DNA from: Perca fluviatilis
Taxonomy: Eukaryota; Chordata; Actinopteri; Perciformes; Percidae
Assembly (NCBI RefSeq): GCF_010015445.1
Contig: NC_053115.1
Location: 11,641,524 to 11,705,523 of the forward strand
Length of the DNA: 64,000 nt
Direction: 5' to 3'
Shown piece by piece: positions 40,426 through 53,061 of the stretch (its first letter is position 1; every line of letters begins with the position of its first letter). The notes under the pieces are model-generated. The model made no database searches. It was not told the DNA's origin and saw nothing but the letters and a program-made list of their open reading frames with translations. The position numbers were made by a program, and so were the translations under genes.

Positions 40426-40604
40426 CAGACTGAAAGAATCCCCCTAAACTGTGATCTTTAATGGGAGTTTTGAAAGGGTGCATATCCAGGCTGAGAGTGA
40501 AGCATTGTATTAACAGTGTGTACACAGTACATGTGAGCTGTCAGCTGATAGTCATGGTCACAGAGAAATGTGTAGCTTAGATACTGCTGATACAATATAT
40601 GGGG

Positions 40605-40715
<111 letters not shown>

Positions 40716-41753
40716 AGCGGTCTCTAGAAACACCTAGTCGAATGTTGCTGGCTAACAGGCACAACTGTGGTGGTTTCCCCTGGGTGGAGCTGCTTCAGCC
40801 ACTTCACACTGCAAAACTATGGCACCAAACACGCGTGTCCACACAACTCAGCCCACAATAACACTGACTATTTACAGATGTGTGCTGGTTGGCCCGCGCT
40901 AGAGGAAATGGTTGAATAATCATTCCCCTATGATTGCCATTTCTTTAACGTATTACGTCAAGAAAAAATGTCTGGGCACATAGCACGCCGACCTCAAGTG
41001 GAATTTGTCAATAGTAACCTTGATTCATAAAAACATATGCAAACAGCAGAATACAATACGGGCTAATGTCCAGGAGCATGGTGTTGTTGTTTGACCACAC
41101 TGCTGTGAATTATGGCTATTAAGGTGGAAGGAAAACATGTACGGCAAACAGAAAAGCACTAGTTCATTTGGCAACGTGAATTCATTGGGCAGCTCGTTGC
41201 ATTAACAGGCGCTATGTTTCTCTAAAAAATTATTTCTGTTTGTGCAGAAAGAAAGACACAAAAAAATATTGTATTTTTGTTTTTGTATCATGAAGAGCTG
41301 GAAAGGACATAAGAGTGAGGGACAGAAGTGGCTGGTATAAATGCTGACAGCATGGTTTAGAGACAAGCCTGCAATGCATCTGTGTGTGTTGCCTGTGTTC
41401 GTTCGGGCATGCATGTACAGTATGTGTGTCGCCACTCTCCTCACTAGTCATAGGCTGTCTCCTTGTCAAGCAAACAGACAAACACCCATTTCTTACAGTC
41501 TTAAACATAATGTGTGTGTGTGTGTGTGTGTGTCTGTGTGTGTGAACAGGAGAGACATGAAAGAAGTGGACAGCAGGAAACGAAAATGATGTGGCACCAA
41601 CAGGAGCCGTTCCTCTGTAGCTTTCCACCTTGTTTACATATTAGATGATGACGGTTTTCAGTGTTCCCACAGGCACGCACGCACCCACCCACCCACCCCC
41701 ACCCACACACACAGTACTAAGAGTATATTGGCAGATGCAGTTGCCTTTTACCG

Positions 41754-41874
<121 letters not shown>

Positions 41875-43405
41875 GATTGTGGCTTGCTCCTAGCAGAGTT
41901 AGGGATTCTGTTAGAGGGGAGCTCAAAAATTACCCAGAAAGCTCAGCTGGAGCCTTGAACCCATGGTGACATTGCTGGAGTGTCTTCAAGAAGAATATAC
42001 ACACACATGAAGTGCTGCCGAGTGTGCGTGTGCATGTGTGTGTGTGTGTCTTCAATGTACAGCACTGACAACCGGGCTCAGTGACCGGCAACAACCACAG
42101 ACTGCCATAAAGATATTACTGGGAAATATATATATCACTGTAATGACTGGTGTTTTATTGATATGAATAGTTATGCAAAATGATATGGTTTGAATAAAAT
42201 ACTAATGTAAGTGCAAGCCAACACTTTTCATTTAACTTCACTGCTTCAAAGCATCACTGCTTTGTGCCAATAAACAGCAATCCCCAAGAGAACACTGTAC
42301 ATCACATGCACTGAAAATACAGCATATGGATGTAAAAACAAGCCCAAATCAACTCCCAGACACACTTGCACACGTCTAAAACAACCTCTGTGTTTATGAT
42401 AACAAGACGTAAAAGTCTCATAAGGCTCATCACAGACGTCACTGGCTCCATGGACACAAAGCCATGGACACAGAGTGTGTTTGATTGGTTGTGTCTCGAA
42501 GGTGTTGGACAAAATGCATGATGCATTAAAAACATCTCGAGGGAAAAGTACAGTGTGTCTACAGGCTGATGATTTAAAACTCAAGACTAGAGGGGAGATT
42601 GAGGAAAAGAAATCTGTCTGAGAAATAAATGTATTTTTGTCCAAACTATTTACAATTTATGAATTGTTTCCTTCCAAGATGCTGTAGCTGTTTTCTAGAA
42701 TATGTTATTGGATCCTAAACTGATCAATAATTTAGAAAAAGAGATGACTGCACCGATTCCATATTCATGGCTTGCAGGCCAGTCATTTCTATGTTGAGTG
42801 CACTCCAGGCAGACAGTGAAACCTCAAGGAGTTGGCACCTATTCAGAGAGCTGCTTCCAAAATCTGTCACCACATGTTTAGACCACAGTCCAACTGAGAG
42901 ACAGAGGAGGAAAACTATATACTGTATGGATTATGTACAGGAAGAACTACACCCGTAAATGCATGCAAAGAAGCATACAGTCTGTTGGAAATAAATCGAT
43001 GCCAATATAAGCTGACATAAAGAGGGCTGAGATCAAAAGATCGTCAGTTCAAAGTTCCACAACAGCTGGGAAATGTGGGTGGGGAAAAATGAATGAGTAA
43101 CCCACTTCTTCCCTCCATCCTCAACCACGACAGGTGCCCTTAGGCAAAGTACTTAACCTCCGAATGTTCAGACGGAAATGCTCAGTGACCAGCAGTGGAA
43201 GAGTGGTTCAGCGGATTTAAAGGTTTCACCCAGCAAAAGATATTTTAGGAAACTCAAGTGGTTCCTTGTTACTGTAACGAGATGGTGCCTCTCAAGGGGT
43301 TTATCCTCCAATTCAATTTTGAAATAAAATAAAACATACAAGACATATTAAGCAGCAGATAAAAAGTATAGGCTATAATAAGTGTTACACAAATGTAAGT
43401 TCAAG

Positions 43406-43412
<7 letters not shown>

Positions 43413-43463
<51 letters not shown>
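43413..43463. repeat. (AT)n microsatellite
   Basis: Pure AT array of about 51 bp, directly left of the hAT relic. Confidence 0.97.
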
Positions 43464-43470
<7 letters not shown>

Positions 43471-43476
43471 AAATAT

Positions 43477-44239
43477 TAGGGCTGTCAGTTAGTTAGTGCT
43501 GTCAGTTAAATGGCAGTTAAACGGCTTTATCGCAAACCCATTTTAACGGCGTCAATTTTTTTATCGCGAGATTAACATTCTTTTTGGCCTAGCAAACTTT
43601 GTAGTTTTTTTCACATGCTCTTGCAACAACTAGCAACATTAGAAAAACTACAACACCACACCGGATCTAGCTAGAGCGGAAAACAAAACAACAGGCACGC
43701 CGCACACACTTCTTTGGGCTTGCGAGCCGGCCAAAGAGTAGTAGGCTAACGTTACGTTTTGAGTGGGTGGCGAGCGTGTGGCGCCGAAATGGATGCCAAT
43801 AAGATTCTGAATGGAAAGTTTACTTTAAAAAAGTTGCCAAATGGTTCGTTGTGAACGGAGCTATCATCGCAGCACGTCCAGTCTGAAATACCACTTGATG
43901 GCCGAGCACACAGCTGATGCCAATTCTCCGCCCCCTCGTCAAAGCCAGGCGACAATGGATGACTTCAGACAGAAGCACATGGATGTTGGTGTGAAATTGA
44001 ACACTACAGTATATGCCAATGTTGTTTTCAATAAAAAAAAAAAAACATTTGCATAAAGCAAGCCGATCCACTTTTCCATGTTAATAAGAGCATTAAAATG
44101 AGAAAAAAATAAAAAATAATGGGACAAAAATAAATCAAGGAACATTTAGAATAGACAAAAATGTGCGATTAATTGCGAGTTAACTATGACATTAATGTGA
44201 TTAATCGCGATTAAATATTTTAATTGTTTGACAGCATTG
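43477..44239 (+). mobile_element. Internally deleted hAT (ZBED-type) transposon
   Basis: The left end TAGGGCTGTCA is matched by TTGACAGCATTG at the right (inverted CAATGCTGTCA, 8 of 11 identical to the left end). The interior carries a broken hAT transposase N-terminus (43790-44000). Element length is about 763 bp. No 8-bp target duplication is detectable, perhaps because the left flank is AT microsatellite. A partial duplication of the left end (GTGCTGTCAGTTAAA) follows at about 43496. Confidence 0.75.
43790..44055 (+). pseudogene. hAT/ZBED transposase N-terminal fragment (broken BED finger)
   Basis: The frame from ATG 43790 reads MDANKILNGKFTLKKLPNGS and then hits a stop. A different frame continues ELSSQHV, and the frame at 43841 gives SYHRSTSSLKYHLMAEHTAD followed by a Pro-rich linker and QATMDDFRQKHMDV. 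In intact BED-finger hAT transposases KLPNGS is followed by the CxxC half of the finger. Here that half is missing and only the histidine half (YHLMAEH) remains. A short deletion with frameshift near 43852 explains this. The rest of the transposase is absent. Confidence 0.75.
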
Positions 44240-44619
44240 AGATGTAATGTAACACCATATAGGAACCAGGGTGTTGGTGGAAAAGAGCAGGTGTTCGTTC
44301 ATTTATGACTGGTAGATGATTATGAAAAGTAGACCTCTACTGACTGCGTGGTGCGTACCATCGGCTCATTTACATGGGAACCAAACCATAAAGGTGGAAG
44401 CATACGTGGGCATTTAAAAGAAAAAGTAAAACAAACAAACACGCCGAGACTATTAGCAATACAGGCACAACCCCTGCCCCACATTCTCTGATTACTCCTG
44501 ATAATGATGTATGCAACACACCACCCATACACACAGTACAGATCAATACATAATTACACTGACAATTAGTATCATTAGAGGGGTGCTAGAGATGGGGATT
44601 TGTTGAGCTAAACACTCCT

Positions 44620-44675
44620 GAGAGAGAGAGAGAGAGAGGGAGAGAGAGGGAGAGAGAGGTCAGAGAAGAGAAGAG

Positions 44676-44709
<34 letters not shown>
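44620..44709. repeat. Interrupted (GA)n repeat
   Basis: GA runs with GGGA and AAAA interruptions, about 90 bp. Confidence 0.93.
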
Positions 44710-45680
44710 ATTAAGCAGCTCACACACATTCTGCATGGGGTCTTTTCCGAAAGGTTTTCTATTGTCCTTTAATAATGGGATGAGAGCGACACTTGAGCAC
44801 CAAGTGGGTGGGACATTGTTAGCTCCCACATTCCACTGCGATGCAATCAAAACTGTATCCTGCATACAAATGAGCAAATTCCGATTTTCAAATGAAATAG
44901 CCAAATATTAACCTGACATGACTCATTAGTACCAGAAACGTTTAAGGCAACCCACCTGATCGGTGTCTCCTAGCTCAACTCATTTAGACTGTCAATTAAC
45001 TCTGCTCGTCAACTCCGGCTCAATTAATCAGGTCTAATTACTTAAACGCATTTGCCAGCACATCCTTTTAGATTAGGTTTGCAGAAATAGGACTGTGTTT
45101 TACAAAGACCACAAGTGAGTTACGCTCATTAGATGATATTCATAATGATGGACTTAATAAGGTTAGGAGCTGGCCAATTCCACTCGTCTTTTCTGAAACG
45201 ACGTAATGAAAATCTGCTCAGTTTGCTTAAGGTGGGCTCATGACGTGCAGAATATGGGTTGGAACGTCTAACAGCAGAGCGAAAACTGTATCTGAGAGCG
45301 AATACAGGATCCTAGAAATAAAGAGAACTCATTGTGTTCTCTATTGCATCCCATTTAGTGAGTCAGTATAATATTCTCCGATAGTGTGGGTTCTTATCAG
45401 CCATAGGTAAAAGGATGGGTCATAACATTTGCATCTGCTATCCTGCTGTAATTAGTCTCCAGGGTGCAGCTCGCCACAGGACGTTACTTACTCTGATAGC
45501 CATGCTCCTCTCAGCAGCTATGCTGACTAGACAAAGCACACAGGACTCCCTGTACACTGATAACTTCAAAGTTCCAGCAGCAGAAATATCTGTTTGTTTG
45601 AAACAGAACTGAATAGTTTAGTATATGAAGTCTTTATGCTTGACCCCATCCAAAATCTGAATAAAAACCATACATTAAAA

Positions 45681-46019
45681 TAGGGCTGGGCGATATATCG
45701 ATATTGTGATATGAGACTAGATATTGTCTTAGATTTTGCATATAGTAATATCGTAATATGTTAAGTGTTGTCATTTCCTGGTTTTAAAGGTTACATTAAA
45801 GTGATGTACTTTTCTGAACTTACCAGACTGTTCTAGCTGTTGTAGGCCTTTATCCACATAGTCATTATATCCACATTACTGGTGATTATTTATCGAATTT
45901 TATTTTACATTTTGTAAAAGCACCAATAGCCAACCCTTCGATATCATCGCAATATCGACATCGAGGTATTTGGTCAACAATACCGTGATATCTGATTTTC
46001 TCCATATTGCCCAGCACTA
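45681..46019. mobile_element. hAT-type MITE with perfect 8-bp target duplication
   Basis: The termini TAGGGCTGGGCGATAT and ATATTGCCCAGCACTA are inverted repeats. CATTAAAA occurs immediately outside both ends (45673-45680 and 46020-46027), the 8-bp duplication typical of hAT. The 339-bp element has no coding capacity. I recognise the GGGCTGGGCGATATATCGAT family as abundant in fish. Confidence 0.92.
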
Positions 46020-46616
46020 CATTAAAACCTATTCCAAGGAAAAACACAGCACCACTCGCACCGCCTCACACACACAAAAAAGAAAATTTGAAATAACTAC
46101 GTTGCACAAGTGATCACTTAAATATCGATTTCAGGTTTAGCATCAAATCTCACCTTTGACACTGATGGTCATGCAACAGCTGGCCCATGCAGCGTAAAAA
46201 AATAAATAAAATGAATGCTTGAGACTGACTCGTTTTTTGTTGTGGCTATGATTGATCTTCGACTGATTGATGCATTGACTTGTGACAAAGTTCAAAACCT
46301 CACCATCCATCTGGTGATGGAGAGAAAGCTTGGTACTTTGAATAGTACTGCGTCAGATATGAGCCTCATGTAGAGACAAGTACAAATGGTGCTTCCAGCG
46401 AGGAAAAGGAATGTCCAAAACAAGTTGGTTTTTTTCTTTGTTTTTCCCTAAACTCAACCAATATTTCTATTTTTCTAGATGATTAGTTAAAGCTGCAGTG
46501 GGTAGAAAAGACCGACAAGCAAACAACTGATCCCCAGTTCAGCCGGCGGATATACTCTCGGACTCGTACCAGTCGCGGAGCCACCGTGTTGCGTGCGTTG
46601 TTGTGGATGCATGCAG

Positions 46617-46961
46617 TAGGGCAGTGCATTTAATCACATTTTAATTGCAATTACGATCACATAAACAACGTTATCAAGAAAAACTATTATTTTGCACATT
46701 ATGTTTTGCAAATAAACTTATTATGTCATGTGTTCTGAATGGGGAAAAAAGTTAAAATGGGGAAAGTATTAAGGGAAATTTCACAGATCAAGGTGTTTTC
46801 ACGCTTAATTTGTTAAACTGTTTTAACTGTCTTTTCACTGTTTTTTAAGTTCATGCAATAATTCAAATAGAGTCAATGAGTAATCGTGTTAAATATTCAA
46901 TGATTCAATATTGATTTTCAATAATCACAAAATAATCGTGATTAGGGATTTTTTCCCTAAC
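46617..46961. mobile_element. Probable hAT-type MITE, right end degraded
   Basis: It begins TAGGGCAGTGCATTTAATCA and has an ATTTTAATTGCAATTACGAT block, matched inverted by AATAATCGTGATTA near the right end, as in a common fish hAT family. The right end near CCCTAA is altered and no target duplication is visible. Confidence 0.6.
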
Positions 46962-48871
46962 ATCCGACCACTTTCTTGCATCCGCTTGTGTGTCCGGGTG
47001 ACCATGCAACAAACTTTTAGTAAGTTTTTTAATTAATATTATTTTTAACTGTTCAGCTGATGGTATTAAATCGGTCAAACTACATATAGTCAGTAAACGG
47101 TTCAGTTCAGTTTAGTCCAGCCACTTTAACAGTTAAATGGTTAATTATTAACATCCTTATTAGTTAAAGTAAGCTTATATAGCCTACAATTAGTAAGGCC
47201 AAAGAGTTTATATTTAACAGCTTCATTGCCCTGTATTAACAAAATACAGTCTGTTACCATGGGAAAAGGTATGTTATTGAAAATGATGGGCGCAGGTTGG
47301 AGTGGGCAGGATTTGGACGGCCTGTCTTCATATTCAGCATTAACTAAATAAGCAATTTAAAATGTGGTTTTGACCAACAACAGAATGTGAAAGGCATTCC
47401 AAAAAATGCCAAGCAATTAGAAAGTGCCTTGATCAGCAAATATTTCAGACTGTCATGGGACATCTCTACCAATAACTGTTGTGTAGTGTGCTCAAGCTAA
47501 TATGACCACAGTTCCCTGTGCTGCCCCAGTGTTAAATTCCATGACTTTTCTATGACTTTCTATAACTAAATAAGTGTTTTCTACTAACGGAAAAGGTTAC
47601 AGCTGGCTAGTTGAATGTTTGGCGTGCTGTGGAGAAAAAGCTGCTGGAAATCACCATTTAATGTGAGTAACAAAATATATCTGCAAAGTGACCCCTAAGG
47701 AAAAAGATCCCCTGACGTCCTCCAACTGCAGGACACCTCTATAAATTCTGTGATATTTAAACACCAAAATAGTTTTGTTGTGTTCCTGAATCCTCCTTAT
47801 TATACCACCTACACCTAGATATACACACCCTGTCAGATGAGCTACACACACACACACACACGACATGACAGAGAGCTGTGCCGCTGAGGAGGACAGTGTG
47901 CTGGCCAGGTGACGGACACAGATATTATTTGTGCAGCAGTCAGCGGTCAATCAACCTCTCCTCTCCTCCCTCTATCTCCCCTCATTCTGTCATCCGCCCT
48001 TTTCTCCCGCTGTTCTTGGCAGTGGTGGCGAAAAGATTTCTGGGGCTATCACTCTTCCTTTCGTCCTCCTCTTCTCTCCGTCGGTGAATCACTGCCTCTC
48101 CTTCAAGCACACCCTGGCTGTAAGAGGCTCGCTGCTCTCTCCTTGGCTGGTTGTCGTTCTCTCCATCTCTCCCTTCATGCCATTTTATCCGTTTATTCCT
48201 CTCTCAGTAAAATCCCCATTCTTCTTTAAATCCCTGTCTTGCTAGCTAGGGTTATGTGTAGTTATGAGCACTTTTTTACACCGATTGGAATCTGGCTGCT
48301 TTTGTCGAGTCTCAAAAATATGAAATCACACAGAAAAACTGTTGAAAATCAGATTTAAAACATGTTCAAAGATGTTTTGACATTTGATTCAAATCAAGTT
48401 CTAGAGATGATCTTTTCAGTCAAATCAAAATTCTAACGTTCATCATAAAAAAAAAGAAACAAACAACTGGGTCTGTCTGTGTGTATGGGTCTGTGTTGTC
48501 TGTCCTCTGTCTGGTTCGGACCTGATCTGGGTTGGGTTGCGGGTGGGTGGGGGATTTGGGGCGAATTGACATGCTGTTCCTTTTTGTGCTTTCTTTCTCA
48601 ATCCCTTCCCTTTTTCCTTCAAGCATCTTCTGTGGCTCGCTTTGTTAATTTTCACACTCTGTCTGTCTCTCTCATCTCCTCAACACCATCCTTCAAATTC
48701 TCTTCCTCTCTCCTGTGCCCTGCTTTGGCGTCTAACTCTCGCTCTGTCTCCCTTGTGTCCTCTATTTTTTACGCCTGCCCACGTCCTGCACCTTTTTCTT
48801 TCTCTCCAGTCCCTCTCTCTGGTTCCACCTGCAATCTCTCATTTACCTCCTGAAACTCGTTCATCCTTTCT

Positions 48872-48997
<126 letters not shown>

Positions 48998-50684
48998 AAA
49001 TGGTTTGTATTGATCCACTCTCCAACCGGGGAGAAGGTCAGGGGTTCACTAATAAAGCTCAGGGACAAAACAGAGACACACAAACACATGGGCGCACATA
49101 CACACAGCAGACAAATACAGCCAGGTAACAGGGCTGTAGTGATGAATGGTGTATATCTGTGGCCGTCCACATCTTTTTATAACAGAGCTGCTTCTAATAT
49201 GCCCAAACATTTGTGTTTACAGACAAACAGCCACCATCTCATCGTAACCATAAACACATCACCCCGATGACGGCTACGGGCTAGAGATTAGGATCCAGCA
49301 CAAATATGAATTCAACACAGGGAGATCACAGAGAGCCTGGCTCATGGCTGTGTGGCTAACAGCTGTCCAGCCCCTGGCCCCCTCCCGCCTTGCCCTCTTC
49401 ACTGCTCTATGGCAGGGTCAACCTAAACGTATTCGCCCTCCACCCCCACATCACACAGCCTTTCCCACACTGCAGTCAAATGCAATTGAGACTTTTTAGC
49501 CTAGAGGTTAGAGAAGCGCGTTTGAATTCCTTGAGTAGCTTGGAAAATCTGGGTGGGGTTGAGTGCAAAACACCAGTAGCTTATAGAGCTGTGGATCAGG
49601 AGATTTCCAGTTTATATACCTAGATCAGCTGGAGAAATAAGGATAGGGAGATGACTAAGAATTAGTTTTGTAGGTTAGTCCTTTACTTATAGTCCAACTA
49701 ATGCCACTAGTAGGACATAGTGGAAGAATGGCTAGTACAACTCTCAACTTCTTTTGCTATTTCACTTCTGCTATCTGATTCAGCCTTGTCTGTGTTGCTT
49801 GTTATGTTTAGTCATGTTGCACAGCACCAGCTCCCACACTGAAAAATGATATCAGGCATCATAGGTCAGATATAAGGTTGCTCAGATCACTGACTGAGGT
49901 TAAGGGCAGTGGTGGGCAGCTGACATTAGGTCACTGCTTAGGGGCAACGTGGCAGACGTCATTAACCTGAGGCTGACCCCCAGGCCTTGCTGCTGTTGTG
50001 GGGTCAGCCAATCAGCTTATCTCTGAGGCTATTACATCATCATTGCTGACAGCTTACATGGGACAAGAGCTTTTTGAGAGGATGTTTAACTGGTGACACA
50101 TTCTGAGTGAGAGGTTACGGTGGGATGCTCTTTCTGCTAAATAACTAACAAATGAACAAAACTCACAATGCATGCTGGCTCACAAGTATGTCTTGGGACA
50201 CTTAAGTGGAAGCCCTCCTTAATATAAGTGATTTCACATGTGCTTTCCCTGCTATAACAAGTTAAATGGTCTACAGGCTGCATTGGTAAGGCCAAGTTAG
50301 GAGAAATGCAAACCAGTATGTCTAGTTTGGAGCCTTATCAAAAGCAAACCCACTGCCAGGGCTTTTCCTGCATAGAGAAACTTTTGGCGCCCCCCAAGGA
50401 GGTTTTAGCGAGCCCCAAAGGAAAATCGCCAGTACCAAAAATTATAAGAACTGAAAACAAAAATGGTAATTCAAATCCTCTCTACATGTGTTTAAGAGCA
50501 ATTTACCAAACAACGTTGAACAAGCAGAACATAAACTTGAATAGGAGATTCCCGGTGATTTATTTAAATATTAATATTATTTTTTCACCAGTTTTGTTAA
50601 CTGGGGTTTTATTAACTCAAGCATAATATACATTTTTGTTTATTAAATTGTCAGCAATTACAGGTAAATGCATAGATTTCTGTC

Positions 50685-50891
50685 AAATAAGGTAACACAC
50701 TGGGCATCTGGGCAGCTCACAGACAGAGGCTCAGTCCTCGACGCAGCGGCCGCAGGTTCGACTCCGACCTGCGGCCATTTGCTGCATGTCATTCCATTCT
50801 CTCTCCCCTTTCATGTCTAAGCTGTCCTGTCATAATAAAGGCCTACAAATGCCCCCAATAATCTAAAATTAAAGAAAAATAAGGTAACACA
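50685..50891 (+). mobile_element. tRNA-derived SINE with 15-bp target duplications
   Basis: The SINE body is 50700-50876. It contains a B-box-like GGTTCGACTCC (50755-50765) inside a 9-bp perfect stem GGCCGCAGG/CCTGCGGCC. It then has the TTTGCTGCATGTCATTCC and CATGTCTAAGCTGTCCTGTC blocks of an acanthomorph SINE family I recognise, and an A-rich tail. AAATAAGGTAACACA is repeated exactly at 50685-50699 and 50877-50891, the mark of LINE-mediated insertion. The SINE is antisense to the plexin transcript. Confidence 0.9.
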
Positions 50892-51210
50892 GACTCATCG
50901 CCTTTACTGTACATGGACCGGTAATGCTTACTGTCGTGCTTACTGTTGTGCGTAGTCCCCCCCCCCCCGAAAGTCAGAGAAAATAAAAGGATGTGAGCAG
51001 GTATACATATGTTCACAATAGAGAAAACTAGAGTGTGTGTGCTGTTGTGCAGTTCCTTAAGGTCTCCAGTGTGAGTGCATGTGTATGTGTCTGTGTGAGC
51101 GGGATCCTCTAACGTATGCAGGGCCATGCATCATGGATCAGTTAGTAAAAACCAAGACTAGCTCATGCTATCCCTCAGGATCTCACGCTGCAGTGCACCG
51201 AACCATACTG

Positions 51211-51212
<2 letters not shown>

Positions 51213-51267
<55 letters not shown>

Positions 51268-51291
51268 TGCGTGCGTGCGTGCGTGCGTGCG
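51213..51291. repeat. (GT)n(GCGT)n compound repeat
   Basis: About 26 GT units, then about six GCGT units. It lies 0.57 kb downstream (transcript sense) of the first coding exon. Confidence 0.96.
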
Positions 51292-51856
51292 AGAGCTACT
51301 CTTGAGTGACATTTCACAAATCCACAGGACTTGGCTAATGATGTCCCCTGTCTGACTAAATCAAAGCACCAAGAGGTTGTGGGGAGAGGGAAAATGAGCA
51401 GAAAAAACGTGAAATAGAAGACAGCAGGAGAAAGAAGTAAGAGGTGTTCATACTATATTAACCAGTGAAGGCCTGTAGCAGTGGGCCTTATGAATGAGCT
51501 GACTGTTTCAGGGACACTCGTCGACATCGGGACTAGTTTTAAACATTTGAATGTCTACTTTATGTGTGTATACTCATGTATGTTAACAAGAAAATTTTCA
51601 GTAACATTCTTGAGAAAAGGTACTGCACGTTTGCCAAAAGCAATGGTGTCATACTTTTACGCTGGTTCCTAAAGAGCCAACTAACGCTAATGCTATCGTT
51701 AATGCTAATGCACTCTGCATCGATGTCAACATTTTATCTTCGGAACACAATATCTGTGCCTTGATGAGTAAACGGATTCACCATAAGGAAAAAGGCTGTA
51801 AAGAAAGTAAGTACTCTAGAGAACTCAAAAAGCACAAAGAGCAGATTTGAGCTTAC

Positions 51857-53038
51857 CGAGTTGATGCAGGCGAGCTCCTTGTTGAGCAGCCAGGGTAAGG
51901 AGAGTTTCCCATATCCCTTGTAGCAGGACTGAATTCTTTCTTTGATCTTCTCTTTTATCCTCCTAAGGGTGAACAGGCACAATGCTGACTCTTTGGGTGG
52001 TTTGGCCCGATTCTTCTGACCCTGAGAGAAGACTGTGAAGAGGATGTCTTCATTCTCGGAGATCCCCAGAGAGTTGGCCAACTGCCGGCCTGGACGAGCC
52101 AAGAAGGCATCCTGCACCAGGCGGTACTCTACCCCATCTTTAGTGCAGCCAATGGGGAACTCGACGTAGGAGTAAAACTTGGGGTCGTCCACGCAGAGGC
52201 GGACAATTTTCGAGGTGAAGAACTGCTCTCCGCTGGCATCAGGTGAAGTCAACTGGGTATCCAGCTGCATTGTTAGATAATAGACAAACTGCTCGCTGCT
52301 GAAGCTGTATACATAATAGATGTCGAAAGCAGGGAACTTGGACAAAGTGTCGGAGGGAATCTTCAGCTGAGAGGAAACAAACTCATCCTGATAGACAAAG
52401 CTGAACATGTCTGCATTTTCTTCATTCTCCATCAGCTTGCGACTGGACAATGTGGGGAAGTACTCAGACTTGCCATCGATGGGGGTTCCGATGAAAAGCT
52501 TGCTGGTCGGACTGTGGGGGGAGCTTATGATGACCCCGGACATGGTGCCCGACTCTGCCATACTGGAAAGGTAGTGCTCCTTGCGGTGGTGGGGCTCGCC
52601 AAGCTTAAAGAGGTCATCCAGACGTAGGAACTGGCAGATCCCCTGCGAAGTGCTGCCACAGGCAATGAGGCGGTTCTGTGCGTAGTCTATGAGAAGAAGC
52701 TTGTTCACATTGGGGGTCTGGGCCAGGTCATGAGGGCAGGACTGGACACTGGGCGGAGGGTAGCACTTCTCATTGTCCACCACTGGGCCAGTCATGTGGC
52801 TGCGTAGTTTGGTCAGGTTGCTAGACAGCTTGAAAATCCAGTTGACAGCTCCCACGTAGACTTCTCCAGTTTTGTTGTGGATGGCCAGATGCGTAAGCCC
52901 CCACTCAGTAGGGGCAAATCGTTTGAAGGGCGGGGGTTGGCCTCCAGAGAAGGATGAGCTCATGATAAGCAAAAGCCCCAAGAGGAGAAACAAGTTCCCC
53001 GGGCCAGGGGAAGCCGCTGACCGAGCTAGGGGGCACAT
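51857..53038 (-). CDS. plxna1: Plexin-A1, first coding exon (signal peptide and most of sema domain)
   Basis: Encodes residues 1-394 of a class A plexin, a single-pass cell-surface receptor for semaphorins that works with neuropilins in axon guidance. Residues 1-31 form a signal peptide with a hydrophobic core at about 16-26. The sema beta-propeller starts near residue 45 with EWGLTHL. Visible sema features are the cysteines C92 and C101 around YPPPSVQS, C127 and C135 in [10 protein letters not shown], the NLT glycosylation sequon at 74, and the plexin-A blocks [36 protein letters not shown] and [15 protein letters not shown]1 is favoured over A2, A3 and A4 by [15 protein letters not shown] and by the next exon. 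The ATG at 53038 is chosen because the open frame upstream begins only with TTG at 53059. The exon ends TCG|GTAAGC at 51857/51856, phase 0. An upstream exon could in principle extend the N-terminus, but the signal peptide argues against this. Confidence 0.95.
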
Positions 53039-53061
53039 ATCTGGGCCGTCTAGAGGCAAGG
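53039..53061 (-). other. plxna1: 5' UTR part of the first coding exon and its splice acceptor
   Basis: On the minus strand a long pyrimidine tract (about 53066-53130) ends in CCCCCTAAG, giving an AG acceptor at 53063-53062. The exon would therefore start at 53061 and leave 23 nt of leader before the ATG. No in-frame stop lies within these 23 nt; the TAA at 53065-53063 lies in the intron. This layout implies at least one upstream, probably non-coding, exon not identified here. If no splice occurs, the tract would simply be 5' UTR, which I consider less likely. Confidence 0.7.

Noticed and set aside
50740..50775. Possible functional tRNA gene at the GGTTCGACTCC B box
   Set aside because: No complete cloverleaf; the context is a SINE body with target duplications and A-rich tail.
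51734..51856. Extension of the plexin open frame past SINS into VSSNLLF
   Set aside because: A consensus donor (TCG|GTAAGC) falls at 51857/51856, and the next plexin residues (PLQIDD) are encoded at 36116, so this is intron read-through.
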